From NCBI GenBank assembly GCA_035695765.1, contig DASRRI010000131.1, forward strand, positions 18,887-82,886: a DNA stretch of 64,000 bases. Direction: 5' to 3'. Positions 9,701 through 16,812 of this stretch are shown here, one piece after another. The position numbers and the translations under genes were made by a program. Position 1 is the stretch's first letter. Every line of letters starts with the position of its first letter. A model generated the notes under the pieces. It was given only the letters and a program-made list of their open reading frames with translations. It was not told the origin of the DNA and did not search any database. The DNA comes from Dongia_A sp035695765 (GTDB lineage Bacteria; Pseudomonadota; Alphaproteobacteria; Dongiales; Dongiaceae).

Positions 9701-9873
9701 CTGTCGTCGGCGTACAGCCCTTCGGAGGCGAGGGCCTGTCGGGGACCGGCCCCAAAGCCGGCGGCCCGCGCTACCTCCACCGCTTCGCCACCGAACGCAC
9801 TCTCACCATCGACACCACGGCCGCCGGCGGGAACGCGAGCTTGCTGAGCTTGAACGAGGAGAGTGCGGCTTGA
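6709..9873 (+). CDS. putA: bifunctional proline dehydrogenase / L-glutamate gamma-semialdehyde dehydrogenase
   Basis: A 1054-aa PutA that oxidises proline to glutamate in two channelled steps, feeding electrons to quinone through FAD and then to NAD. The proline dehydrogenase half (about 70-480) carries KLSALHPRYE, RLVKGAYWDSEIK and FATHNAHS. The aldehyde dehydrogenase half (about 560-1030) carries SPWNFPLAIF, FTGSTDTARSI, and the catalytic Cys in SAGQRCSALR. The N-terminus has no ribbon-helix-helix, so unlike the E. coli protein it should not repress its own operon. The ATG at 6709 has AAGG at good spacing; an in-frame ATG at 6682 is possible. The transcript diverges from the hydrolase gene. 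Confidence 0.97.
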   Translation: MIVSEPFPQPDPLRARLRAHYRADETGVVQTLLAQAELPADMQDRIAARARRLVQKVRENRVGQGGIDAFMHAYELSSKEGVVLMCLAEALLRIPDSETANMLIKDKLRDADFSAHLGESDSIFVNASTWALMLTGRIMQMEPSGNDLKGVLKRLVTRSGEPVIRQAVTQAMKILGRQFVMGRNIDEALERAEAMERKGYRYSYDMLGEAARTAVDADRYFEAYSNAIAAIGRAGAGKDPIKSPGISVKLSALHPRYEIAQRHRTLDEMVPRLVDLAKKAKAVDIGFTIDAEEADRLDLSLDVIEAVSGDASLKGWDGLGLAIQAYQKRCLPLVDWLADLARKHRRRLMVRLVKGAYWDSEIKTSQERGLAGYPVFTRKALTDVSYLACARRLLSDQSAFYPQFATHNAHSLAAIIEMAGGEAPAREKLEFQRLHGMGEALYNEVTPAEAMGIPCRVYAPVGSHEDLLAYLVRRLLENGANTSFVNRIVDEKAPLDEIVADPIARVRKLPQIPHPRIALPRDLYGAERKNSAGVDLSDPDVLTPLAAALEVAAARPASAAPIVGGRELAGKSQPAVNPADTRQIVGQITNATPEQVSDAVARAQRAFEDWSMTPANERAACLERAADLLEGAQTDVLALCIREAGKTIPDAVAELREAVDFCRYYATRARADFARPMPLPGPTGERNQIQLHGRGVFACISPWNFPLAIFLGQASAALAAGNTVVAKPAEQTPMIAALAVRLLHKAGIPVDVLHLVPGDGPSVGAPLVNDPRIAGVAFTGSTDTARSINRALAAKNGAIGPLIAETGGQNVMIVDSSALPEQVVRDVLISSFQSAGQRCSALRVMFVQEDIADKLTEMLAGAMAELKVGDPSLLATDVGPVIDLDAKSMLTKHAERMKREANLIYELKLGPDHAHGHFFAPAAFRIDGLPRLEREVFGPVLHVIHYSADRLDDVLNAVNATGYGLTLGVHSRIDGKVRRITERLRVGNAYVNRNMIGAVVGVQPFGGEGLSGTGPKAGGPRYLHRFATERTLTIDTTAAGGNASLLSLNEESAA

Positions 9874-9903
9874 ACCTCGGCAGTTAACAATGCTCAGCTA
9901 GTG

Positions 9904-9933
9904 CCTCGGTATATCCCACAGGATATGCCGAGG
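9904..9933. promoter_or_regulatory. inverted-repeat operator upstream of vapB
   Basis: CCTCGGTATATCC (9904-9916) is repeated in inverted form by GGATATGCCGAGG (9921-9933) with a CACA spacer and one mismatch. It ends 5 bases before the vapB ATG. Toxin-antitoxin operons are typically repressed by the VapBC complex binding such palindromes, so this is the expected autoregulatory site. Confidence 0.65.
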
Positions 9934-9938
9934 CGGAT

Positions 9939-10163
9939 ATGACAAAATCGACGGTCTTTACGATCAACAAGAGCCAGGCGGTTCGCCTGCCTAAGCCGGT
10001 CGCTTTGCCTGAGAACGTGAAGCAGGTTGAGATAACAAAGATCGGGCGTAGTCGTCTCATCAGCCCGGTGGGGCACTCCTGGGATGCTTTCTTTGACGCG
10101 GGCGGGACAGGCGATCTCCGCGGTCGCGAGCAACCCAAGCCACAGAAGCGCGAGCCGCTTTGA
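9939..10163 (+). CDS. vapB: VapB-family antitoxin (AbrB-like)
   Basis: A 74-aa protein starting MTKSTVFTINKSQAVRLPK, which has the swapped-hairpin AbrB/VapB DNA-binding pattern (phage-like beta strand, NKSQAVRLP). The Pro/Lys-rich C-terminus would wrap the toxin. The gene sits directly upstream of a PIN-domain toxin and directly downstream of a palindromic operator, which is the standard layout. GC content and codon use are slightly lower than in putA or purK. The stop codon is 10 bases before the toxin start. Confidence 0.85.
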   Translation: MTKSTVFTINKSQAVRLPKPVALPENVKQVEITKIGRSRLISPVGHSWDAFFDAGGTGDLRGREQPKPQKREPL

Positions 10164-10172
10164 TGCCGCTAC

Positions 10173-10559
10173 ATGATGGATACGAATATTTGCATCCACG
10201 TCATCAAGGTCCGTCCGGAGAGCTTGCGGCAGAGGTTCAACCGCTTCGCCGAGCAGATTTGCGTTTCGTCCATCACGCTCGCGGAGTTGTATTGCGGGGC
10301 CGAAAAGTCCAAGAGGCAGGCGGCGAACTTCGCAGCGATCGAACAGATCTGCGGGCAGCTGACAGTGCTGCCTTTCGCCGATCGGCCCGCGCATCATTTC
10401 GCGATGATCAAGTGCGAGCTGGAGCGCGAGGGGAGGCCGATCGGGCCCTACGATCTGCTGATTGCCGGACACGCGCGCAGCGAGGGCTTGACCCTTGTCA
10501 CCAACAACGAGCGAGAGCTTGCGCGGGTGCAGGGCCTGCGCACGGAAAACTGGATATAG
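10173..10559 (+). CDS. vapC: VapC-family PIN-domain ribonuclease toxin
   Basis: A 128-aa PIN nuclease. Acidic metal-binding residues are visible in MDTNICI (D), ITLAELYCGAEKS (E) and GPYDLLIAGHA (D), followed by TNNEREL. These fit VapC toxins, several of which cut initiator tRNA. Two adjacent ATGs (10173, 10176) are possible starts. It overlaps nothing but ends 3 bases before the purK stop codon on the other strand, so the two transcripts collide with no terminator between them, as would follow insertion of the toxin-antitoxin pair behind purK. Confidence 0.88.
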   Translation: MMDTNICIHVIKVRPESLRQRFNRFAEQICVSSITLAELYCGAEKSKRQAANFAAIEQICGQLTVLPFADRPAHHFAMIKCELEREGRPIGPYDLLIAGHARSEGLTLVTNNERELARVQGLRTENWI

Positions 10560-10562
10560 CTC

Positions 10563-11654
10563 TCAGCTGCTCTTCGCCGTCAGCCTTGTGACGTGCCCCA
10601 TCTTGCGCCCCGGCCTGATCTCCGCCTTGCCGTAGAGGTGCACCTTCGCGCCGGGCTCGTGCAGGATCGCGCGCCAATCGCGCACGTCGTCGCCGATCAG
10701 GTTCTTCATCACGGCATCCGAGTGCCGCTCGGGCGAGCCTAAGGGCAGGCCGCAGACGGCGCGCACGAACTGCTCGAACTGGCTGGTATTGCAGGCATCG
10801 ATGGTCCAGTGGCCGGAATTGTGCGGCCGCGGCGCCAGCTCGTTCACCAGCACGTCGCCGTCCCTGGTCACGAACATCTCGACCGCCAGCAATCCGACCA
10901 GCTTCAGCTCCTGCGCGATGTGGCGGGCGATCGCCTCGGCCTTCACCGCGACTGCCGGCGTAATACGCGCCGGCGCAATCGTGGTGTCGAGGATGTGGTT
11001 GCGGTGCTGGTTCTCGACCGCCACATACATTTCCATCGCGCCATCGAAACCGCGCGCAATCACGACGGAAATCTCGCGCTGGAAATCGACGAAAGACTCG
11101 AGGATCGCAAGATCCCCGCCCATCGCCTGCCACACCGGGCCGAGATCGCTTTCGGGATCGATGCGCACCTGGCCCTTGCCGTCATAGCCGAAGCTGGCGG
11201 ATTTGAGCACGCAGGGCCGGCCCAGCGCTTGCACCGCTTGCGGCAGTGCTTCCTTGTGCGCGACTTCAAGATAGCGCGCGACCGGCACGCTGATGGAGCT
11301 GAGGAAATTCTTTTCGCGCAGCCGCTGTTGCGTCAGATGCAGCACGCGCGGATCGGGCCGGGTCGGCTTCCACGCCGCCAGCTTCTCGCCGGCGGAAGCG
11401 GGCACGTTCTCGAACTCGAAGGTGACGACATCGACCGATTGCGCGAACGCCTGCAGGGCCGCGAGGTCGTCATAAGCGGCAACGGTGGTGGCAGCGGCAA
11501 CGTCGCTGGCCGGTGCCCCTTGGTCGGGGCAGTAGATGTGGCAGCGATAGCCGAGCCGCGCGGCCGCCATCGCGGTCATGCGTCCCAACTGGCCGCCGCC
11601 GAGAATTCCGATTGTGCCGCCCGGCGCGATGCTTTGGCCACTATCCGCGCTCAT
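10563..11654 (-). CDS. purK: 5-(carboxyamino)imidazole ribonucleotide synthase
   Basis: A 363-aa ATP-grasp enzyme that carboxylates AIR to N5-CAIR in purine synthesis. The N-terminus IGILGGGQLGRMTAMAAARL is diagnostic. Further along are PCVLKSASFGYDGKGQ, the ATP-grasp lid, and VNELAPRPHNSGHWTIDAC. The ATG at 11654 follows a GGGA box; the longer upstream frame overlaps purE and is not needed. It lies 28 bases downstream of purE on the same strand, so the two steps of the N5-CAIR route are made from one transcript. Confidence 0.96.
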   Translation of the reverse strand: MSADSGQSIAPGGTIGILGGGQLGRMTAMAAARLGYRCHIYCPDQGAPASDVAAATTVAAYDDLAALQAFAQSVDVVTFEFENVPASAGEKLAAWKPTRPDPRVLHLTQQRLREKNFLSSISVPVARYLEVAHKEALPQAVQALGRPCVLKSASFGYDGKGQVRIDPESDLGPVWQAMGGDLAILESFVDFQREISVVIARGFDGAMEMYVAVENQHRNHILDTTIAPARITPAVAVKAEAIARHIAQELKLVGLLAVEMFVTRDGDVLVNELAPRPHNSGHWTIDACNTSQFEQFVRAVCGLPLGSPERHSDAVMKNLIGDDVRDWRAILHEPGAKVHLYGKAEIRPGRKMGHVTRLTAKSS

Positions 11655-11682
11655 TGTCCCGTGCCCACCTGCTGTCTCGTCA

Positions 11683-12189
11683 TTATTGATCGCGCGTCGG
11701 GCTTTCCGCCACTGCCTCCGTCTGATTGTGGCGATAAGTATCCAGCCGCTTTCCCAGCGGCGCGTCGTTGAGGGCGATGATGGCGGCCGCCAGCAGGCCG
11801 GCATTGGTCGCCCCCGCCTTGCCGATCGCCAGTGTACCGACCGGAACGCCGGCTGGCATCTGCACGATCGAATAGAGGCTATCCTGCCCCTTCAGCGCCT
11901 GGGATTCGACCGGAACGCCAAGGACGGGCAGGGGCGTCACGGCGGCCACCATGCCCGGCAGGTGGGCGGCTCCACCGGCGCCGGCCACGATGACCTTCAA
12001 GCCCCGCTCGCGGGCGGTTTCGGCATAACTCATCAGGCGCTTTGGGGTACGGTGCGCCGAGACGATCCGCACCTCGTGCGGAATCTCCAGATGTTCAAGC
12101 ACATCAACGGCATGGCGCATGGTCTGCCAGTCCGACTGGCTGCCCATGATAACGCCCACCAAAGGCTCATTTTTCTTGCTCTTTGGCAT
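11683..12189 (-). CDS. purE: N5-carboxyaminoimidazole ribonucleotide mutase
   Basis: A 168-aa class I PurE that converts N5-CAIR to CAIR. The family signature is complete: VGVIMGSQSDWQTMRHAVDV, VSAHRTPKRL and AGAGGAAHLPGMVAA. The ATG at 12189 gives the normal N-terminus (MPKSKKNEPLVG); 37 codons upstream in frame look non-coding. First gene of the purE-purK pair. A CtrA-like box lies about 95 bases upstream, in the region shared with the divergent diguanylate cyclase. Confidence 0.96.
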   Translation of the reverse strand: MPKSKKNEPLVGVIMGSQSDWQTMRHAVDVLEHLEIPHEVRIVSAHRTPKRLMSYAETARERGLKVIVAGAGGAAHLPGMVAAVTPLPVLGVPVESQALKGQDSLYSIVQMPAGVPVGTLAIGKAGATNAGLLAAAIIALNDAPLGKRLDTYRHNQTEAVAESPTRDQ

Positions 12190-12281
12190 GAATCCCACCC
12201 CAAAAAGAGGCGGCATTATAGGGAGCAGCCGGCTGAGCGCAATGAACAATGCGCGAACAGATGACCAACCGGCCCGTCGGT

Positions 12282-12296
12282 TTAAGCCCCTATTAA
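12282..12296. promoter_or_regulatory. CtrA-type box TTAA-N7-TTAA
   Basis: A perfect TTAA-N7-TTAA full site (12282-12285 and 12293-12296), the consensus of the alphaproteobacterial cell-cycle regulator CtrA. It lies 88 bases upstream of the GGDEF gene and 93 bases upstream of purE. A chance match of this short pattern is possible in principle, but less likely in GC-rich DNA. Confidence 0.5.
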
Positions 12297-12383
12297 CCAC
12301 CCCGCCCTAGCATCTGAGCTCGGATTCGCCTTTACTCTCAGGGCGGCCGGAGTACCCACCAAGGAGTTCTGGAATCCGCGCTG

Positions 12384-13142
12384 ATGAGGATCCGAGACAA
12401 CCTTTCACCCGGATCGGCTGCCCGCGTCGCCAGCGCCAAGCCGGTCGCGCGTACCCGCAACGCCGAAGCCACGGGCGCGACCAGCGCCACCGCCACCTCG
12501 GCCCAGGCTGATCAGGCCACCTTCCTCGGCCTCAATGAAACAGAGCTTTCGCCCAATGTGCGCGCCGCCCTGCAGGCGCTGCTGGACGAGGTCGGGCGTC
12601 TGCGCCAGGAGCTCGAGCTGACGCGCAAGCGCATCTCGCACCTGGAGCGCATGGCGGATGAAGATTCGATGCTGCCGATCGCCAATCGCCGCGCCTTCGT
12701 GCGCGAGCTGACGCGCCTCATCTCCTATTCCGAACGCTATGGGACAGCCGGCAGCGTGCTCTATTTCGACCTCAACGGCATGAAAGAGATCAACGACCGC
12801 TTCGGCCACCCGGCGGGCGATGAAGTGCTGCGGCACTTCGCGCGGCTGCTGGTCGGCAATGTGCGTGATTCCGACGTGGTCGGGCGCCTCGGCGGCGATG
12901 AATTTGGCGTTATCCTGGCCCAGGCCGATGAGACGCAGGCCCGGGACAAGGCAGCTTCCCTGATCGAGCTGGTCAACACTGAGCCGGTAACGTGGCAGGG
13001 GGAAGCGCTGCAGCTGTCCTGCGCCGTCGGCATCCATCAATTCTCGGCCAGGCAGAATGCCGACGAGGCGCTGAGCAAGGCCGACGCCGACATGTATGAC
13101 GAGAAGCGCCGCTATTACGCGGAATTGAACAAGCAGCGCTGA
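12384..13142 (+). CDS. diguanylate cyclase (GGDEF domain)
   Basis: A 252-aa protein predicted to make cyclic di-GMP from GTP. The first 45 residues are Ala/Thr-rich and disordered-looking, then a short helical linker (about 50-90) leads to a GGDEF domain (about 95-245) with FDLNGMKEINDRFGH and an intact GRLGGDEFGVIL active site. An RxxD inhibitory site (RDSD) stands five residues before GGDEF, so product inhibition is expected. No sensor domain or membrane segment is seen. The CtrA-type box upstream suggests cell-cycle control of its expression. Confidence 0.92.
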   Translation: MRIRDNLSPGSAARVASAKPVARTRNAEATGATSATATSAQADQATFLGLNETELSPNVRAALQALLDEVGRLRQELELTRKRISHLERMADEDSMLPIANRRAFVRELTRLISYSERYGTAGSVLYFDLNGMKEINDRFGHPAGDEVLRHFARLLVGNVRDSDVVGRLGGDEFGVILAQADETQARDKAASLIELVNTEPVTWQGEALQLSCAVGIHQFSARQNADEALSKADADMYDEKRRYYAELNKQR

Positions 13143-13203
13143 GGCACCTCGCCGCCGCCGGCGAAAAGATTTATGACTGGCTGATCGTCACGGATCGGGC
13201 CGC

Positions 13204-13674
13204 ATGTATATCGCATCGCCGCGCCATTTGCCGTCCATCAAGCAGCTCCATGATTACTGGACGCTGTGCCGAGGCAACCGCCTCATGCCGTGCCGCGCCG
13301 ACATCGATCCCGCGGACATTCCCCACTTGCTGCCCAACGTGTACCTCGTCGATATCGAGCAATCGCCGTTCCGCGTGCGCTATCGGGTGGTCGGCACCAA
13401 CGCGGTCGAATGGCAAGGCCGCGACTTCACCGGCTACTATCTGGACGAGATGCGCTTCAACAAGCCGGACGAGCTGCTTGCCCTCTATCGCCGGGCTGCG
13501 GAGGAAAGGGTGCCGACCTTCCGATCCACCACCTGGCCGATGCCGAACGGCATCATCCGCGCGGTCGAGACTGCCATCTTCCCGCTGTCCGAAGATGGCA
13601 AACACGTGACGCAATGTCTCGCGATCGAGGATTTCGAGGAGTTCCGCGACACGACCTATCTGCCGTGGGGGTAG
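13204..13674 (+). CDS. PAS_5 family protein
   Basis: A 156-aa soluble protein consisting of one PAS-like domain of the alphaproteobacterial PAS_5 (DUF1488-unrelated, PF07310-type) family: SIKQLHDYWTLCRGNRLMPC and RVRYRVVGTNAVEWQGRDFT are typical, with the common PDELLALYRRAAEER helix. No output domain is attached. It follows the diguanylate cyclase by 61 bases on the same strand, so the two could be co-transcribed. The ligand is unknown. Confidence 0.8.
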   Translation: MYIASPRHLPSIKQLHDYWTLCRGNRLMPCRADIDPADIPHLLPNVYLVDIEQSPFRVRYRVVGTNAVEWQGRDFTGYYLDEMRFNKPDELLALYRRAAEERVPTFRSTTWPMPNGIIRAVETAIFPLSEDGKHVTQCLAIEDFEEFRDTTYLPWG

Positions 13675-13681
13675 ACGCCGG

Positions 13682-13891
13682 CTACGCGATGATGTCGGGC
13701 AGCAGCTGGCTCTCCAGCTTGATGATCTGATCCTTCAGGACCAACTTGCGCTTTTTCATGCGCTGGATCTGCAGCTGGTTGAATGGAGAGGTCTGCGAGA
13801 GGCTCTGGATGGCCGCGTCGAGGTCGCGGTGCTCCGTGCGCAATTCCTCGAGCTTGGCCCTCAGCTCGCTAGTCCCGATAATAATGGTCAC
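13682..13891 (-). CDS. DUF465 / YdcH-family small coiled-coil protein
   Basis: A 69-aa highly charged helical protein (LRAKLEELRTEHRDLDAAI, RMKKRKLVLKDQIIKLE) that matches the DUF465/YdcH pattern of two antiparallel helices. Function is unknown in the family. It is convergent with the PAS_5 gene, 7 bases apart, and divergent from dihydroorotase. Confidence 0.85.
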   Translation of the reverse strand: MTIIIGTSELRAKLEELRTEHRDLDAAIQSLSQTSPFNQLQIQRMKKRKLVLKDQIIKLESQLLPDIIA

Positions 13892-14029
13892 ACCCTGCTC
13901 CTCATAAGAGCGCTATTTTACCGCAAATAGGATGCGCGCGTCACGGGTTGAAGGAGTGCCTGCGGCATCCCTTGCACCCCTTGCCGGGTGCCTCTAAACA
14001 AGGGCCGGAGCCACCATCGGCGGGCGACA

Positions 14030-15379
14030 ATGCCAGACAATTTCGACCTTATACTGACGGGCGGCCAGGTGGCGACGCCGAACGGCCTCGAAACCTGCGA
14101 TATCGGGGTCAAAGGGGGGCGAATCGCCGCTTTGGGAGCCCTCGGCCATGCCGCGGCTAGGGAGCGGTTCGTGGCGGGGGGCCTCACCATCCTGCCGGGC
14201 GTCATCGATACCCAGGTCCATTTCCGCGAGCCGGGACTCGACCACAAGGAAGACCTGGCGACCGGCTCGGCCGGGGCGGCCATGGGCGGGGTCACGGCCT
14301 TTTTCGAGATGCCCAACACCAACCCCAACACCGTGGACGAGGCGGCGCTGAAGGACAAGCTGCGCCGCGCCGCCGGCCGCGCCTGGGTCGACCACGCCTT
14401 TTTCATCGGCGCCTCGGACGAGAACGCCGCCGAGCTCGGCAAGCTGGAGCTGCTGCCAGGCTGCGCGGGGGTGAAGGTCTTCATGGGTTCCTCGACCGGC
14501 TCTCTGCTGGTCGCCGACGATGACAGCCTGGAGGACGTGCTGCGCCACGGCAGGCGGCGCGTCGCGATCCACGCGGAGGATGAGCCGCGGCTGCGTGAGC
14601 GCCTGGCTCTGGTGCGGGACGGCGCGGACCCCTCGATGCATCCGGTCTGGCGCGATGAGGAGGTCGCAGTCCGTGCCACCACGCGGCTGTTGCGCCTGGC
14701 GCGCAGGGCAGGGCGGCGCGTACATGTGCTGCATGTCAGCACGGCTGACGAGATGGACCTGCTCGCGGCCAACAAGGACCTCGCCACGGTCGAGGTGTTG
14801 GTCAATCATCTGACCCTGGCGGCACCGGAATGCTATCAGCGCCTCGGCACCTTCGCGCAGATGAATCCGCCGATCCGCGATGCGCGCCACCGCGATGGGC
14901 TGTGGCGGGCGCTCAATACCGGCATCGTCGATGTCATCGGCACCGATCACGCGCCGCACACGCGCGAGGAAAAGGCCCGGCCCTATCCACAGAGCCCATC
15001 CGGCATGCCGGGCGTGCAGACCTTGATCCCGGTGATGCTGGACCACGTGAATGCCGGCCGCCTCACCTTGCAACGTTTCATCGACTTGACCAGCGCGGGT
15101 CCAGCGCGCATCTACAATATAGCGGGCAAGGGCCGCATTGCCCTTGGCTACGACGCGGACTTCTCGGTGGTGGATCTGAAGGTAAAGCGCACCATCACCA
15201 ACGACTGGATGAAGACGAAGTGCGGCTGGACGCCGTTCGACGGCATGGAAGTTACGGGCTGGCCCAAGGCGACCATCGTGCGCGGCCGGATCGTGATGCG
15301 CGAGGATGAGCTGATCGGCACGCCGATCGGCGAACCCGTGCGCTTCCAGGAAACCCTGGCACAGGAGGAATCGGCGTGA
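14030..15379 (+). CDS. pyrC: dihydroorotase
   Basis: A 449-aa amidohydrolase of the long (PyrC/AllB-like) dihydroorotase type, closing carbamoyl-aspartate to dihydroorotate in pyrimidine synthesis. The metal site is visible in DTQVHFREPG, VKVFMGSSTG (bridging Lys region), IHAEDE, LHVSTADE and GTDHAPHTREEK (catalytic Asp). The start at 14030 is chosen because it begins at the first beta strand (MPDNFDLILTGGQV); 14 in-frame codons upstream exist. Its stop overlaps the next gene's GTG (GTGA), so a thiolase is translationally coupled to it. No pyrB is adjacent; a hydantoinase-like role cannot be fully excluded. Confidence 0.9.
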   Translation: MPDNFDLILTGGQVATPNGLETCDIGVKGGRIAALGALGHAAARERFVAGGLTILPGVIDTQVHFREPGLDHKEDLATGSAGAAMGGVTAFFEMPNTNPNTVDEAALKDKLRRAAGRAWVDHAFFIGASDENAAELGKLELLPGCAGVKVFMGSSTGSLLVADDDSLEDVLRHGRRRVAIHAEDEPRLRERLALVRDGADPSMHPVWRDEEVAVRATTRLLRLARRAGRRVHVLHVSTADEMDLLAANKDLATVEVLVNHLTLAAPECYQRLGTFAQMNPPIRDARHRDGLWRALNTGIVDVIGTDHAPHTREEKARPYPQSPSGMPGVQTLIPVMLDHVNAGRLTLQRFIDLTSAGPARIYNIAGKGRIALGYDADFSVVDLKVKRTITNDWMKTKCGWTPFDGMEVTGWPKATIVRGRIVMREDELIGTPIGEPVRFQETLAQEESA

Positions 15380-16545
15380 CCGGAACCTCGATCATCGGAT
15401 GGGCGCACTTGCCGTTCGGCAAGCACGCCGACAAGGACGTCGAAAGCATGATGGTGGAGGCGGGCGCCTCCGCTTTGAAGCATGCGGGCGTGGCACCGGC
15501 CGACGTCGACGCGATCTTCGTTGGCCATTTCAATGCCGGCTTCTCGGCGCAGGATTTCCCGTCCTCGCTCAGCTTCGGCATCGATCCCGCGCTGCGCTTC
15601 AAGCCGGCGACGCGGGTGGAGAATGCCTGCGCCACCGGCTCCGCCGCGGTGCATCAGGGCATCAAGGAGATCGCGGCCAAGCAGGCGCGCATCGTGCTGG
15701 TGATCGGCGTCGAGCACATGACCAACAATGACGGCGCCGCCATCGGCCGCAATCTGCTGAAGGCGAGCTACGTGAAGGACGAGGCCGATACGCCCGGCGG
15801 CTTCGCCGGCGTGTTCGGCCGGATCGCGGAGCTTTATTTCCAGCGCTATGGCGACCAGTCGGACGCGCTGGCGCGGATCGCCGCGAAGAACCACCGCAAC
15901 GGCGTCGACAATCCGTACGCCCAGATGCGCAAGGATCTCGGCTACGATTTCTGCCGCAACGTGTCGGACAAGAACCCGCTGGTGGCTGGGCCGCTGAAGC
16001 GCACCGATTGCTCGCTGGTCTCCGACGGCGCTGCCGCTTTGGTCCTCGCCGACCTCGATACTGCGCTCGGCGCCGACCGCGCCGTGCTGATCCGCAGCGT
16101 CGCGCAGGTCAACGACTTTCTCCCCATGCGCGCCCGCGACATCGTGCAGTTCGAAGGCTGCCAGCAGGCATGGTCGAAGGCGCTGTCACATGCCAAGCTG
16201 ACGCTCGACGATCTCAGCTTCGTCGAGACCCACGATTGCTTCACCATCGCCGAGCTCATCGAATACGAAGCGATGGGCTTGACCAAGCCCGGCGAAGGCG
16301 CCAAGGCGATCGCCGAAGGCTGGACCGAAAAGGACGGCAAGCTTCCCATCAACCGCTCCGGCGGCCTCAAAGCCAAGGGCCACCCGATTGGCGCCACCGG
16401 CGTCTCCATGCACGTGCTGACCGCCATGCAGCTCAAAGGCGAAGCCGGCGCCATGCAGCTGAAGAACCCCAAGCTCGGCGGCATCTTCAACATGGGCGGC
16501 GCGGCGGTCGCGAACTATGTGAGCATCCTGGAACCGCTGCGGTGA
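15376..16545 (+). CDS. thiolase-family acetyl-CoA acetyltransferase (SCP-x type)
   Basis: A 389-aa thiolase-fold enzyme. Catalytic residues are the Cys in ENACATGSAA, the His in THDCFTIAE and the HPIGATG motif (GGLKAKGHPIGATG). The overall form is that of SCP-x/lipid-transfer thiolases rather than FadA or PhaA, so the acyl substrate is open. The GTG start is preceded by AGGAGGA and overlaps the dihydroorotase stop by four bases. The biochemical link to pyrimidine synthesis is unclear; coupling may just reflect compact gene packing. Confidence 0.88.
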   Translation: MTGTSIIGWAHLPFGKHADKDVESMMVEAGASALKHAGVAPADVDAIFVGHFNAGFSAQDFPSSLSFGIDPALRFKPATRVENACATGSAAVHQGIKEIAAKQARIVLVIGVEHMTNNDGAAIGRNLLKASYVKDEADTPGGFAGVFGRIAELYFQRYGDQSDALARIAAKNHRNGVDNPYAQMRKDLGYDFCRNVSDKNPLVAGPLKRTDCSLVSDGAAALVLADLDTALGADRAVLIRSVAQVNDFLPMRARDIVQFEGCQQAWSKALSHAKLTLDDLSFVETHDCFTIAELIEYEAMGLTKPGEGAKAIAEGWTEKDGKLPINRSGGLKAKGHPIGATGVSMHVLTAMQLKGEAGAMQLKNPKLGGIFNMGGAAVANYVSILEPLR

Positions 16546-16604
16546 TCACCAACGTGTAGAATTCAGCTCACACGACCCACCGCCAACAGAGGGGAGTGTC
16601 GATC

Positions 16605-16799
16605 ATGAAACCGGGGGATTTCCATGTCGGCGTCATCTCTTTTTTCGCGATTCTTGTCCCGCGCTTCATGAGATACTACGAGCGGCGCCTGAAGAGCACG
16701 AGTCAGGCATACATGTATATGATCACACTGCATCGCCACGGAAAGCTGAAGGCACCGGCGCAGTCCGTGGCAGTGGAATCGGCGGAGTCCGTGTCATAG
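16605..16799 (+). CDS. small protein with one hydrophobic segment, unknown
   Basis: A 64-aa open frame with a strong ribosome binding site (GAGGGGAG) before the ATG. A short hydrophobic stretch (VGVISFFAILVP) is followed by a basic, Tyr-rich segment and a polar tail. It fills the gap between the thiolase and the AcuI-like gene on the same strand. It matches no family I know and may be a truncated remnant of a longer membrane protein. Confidence 0.45.
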   Translation: MKPGDFHVGVISFFAILVPRFMRYYERRLKSTSQAYMYMITLHRHGKLKAPAQSVAVESAESVS

Positions 16800-16812
16800 G
16801 AGCCGAATCTGA

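Noticed and set aside
8422..9780. 452-codon minus-strand open frame under putA
   Set aside because: A shadow of the GC-rich putA coding sequence; putA has complete catalytic motifs across the same bases.
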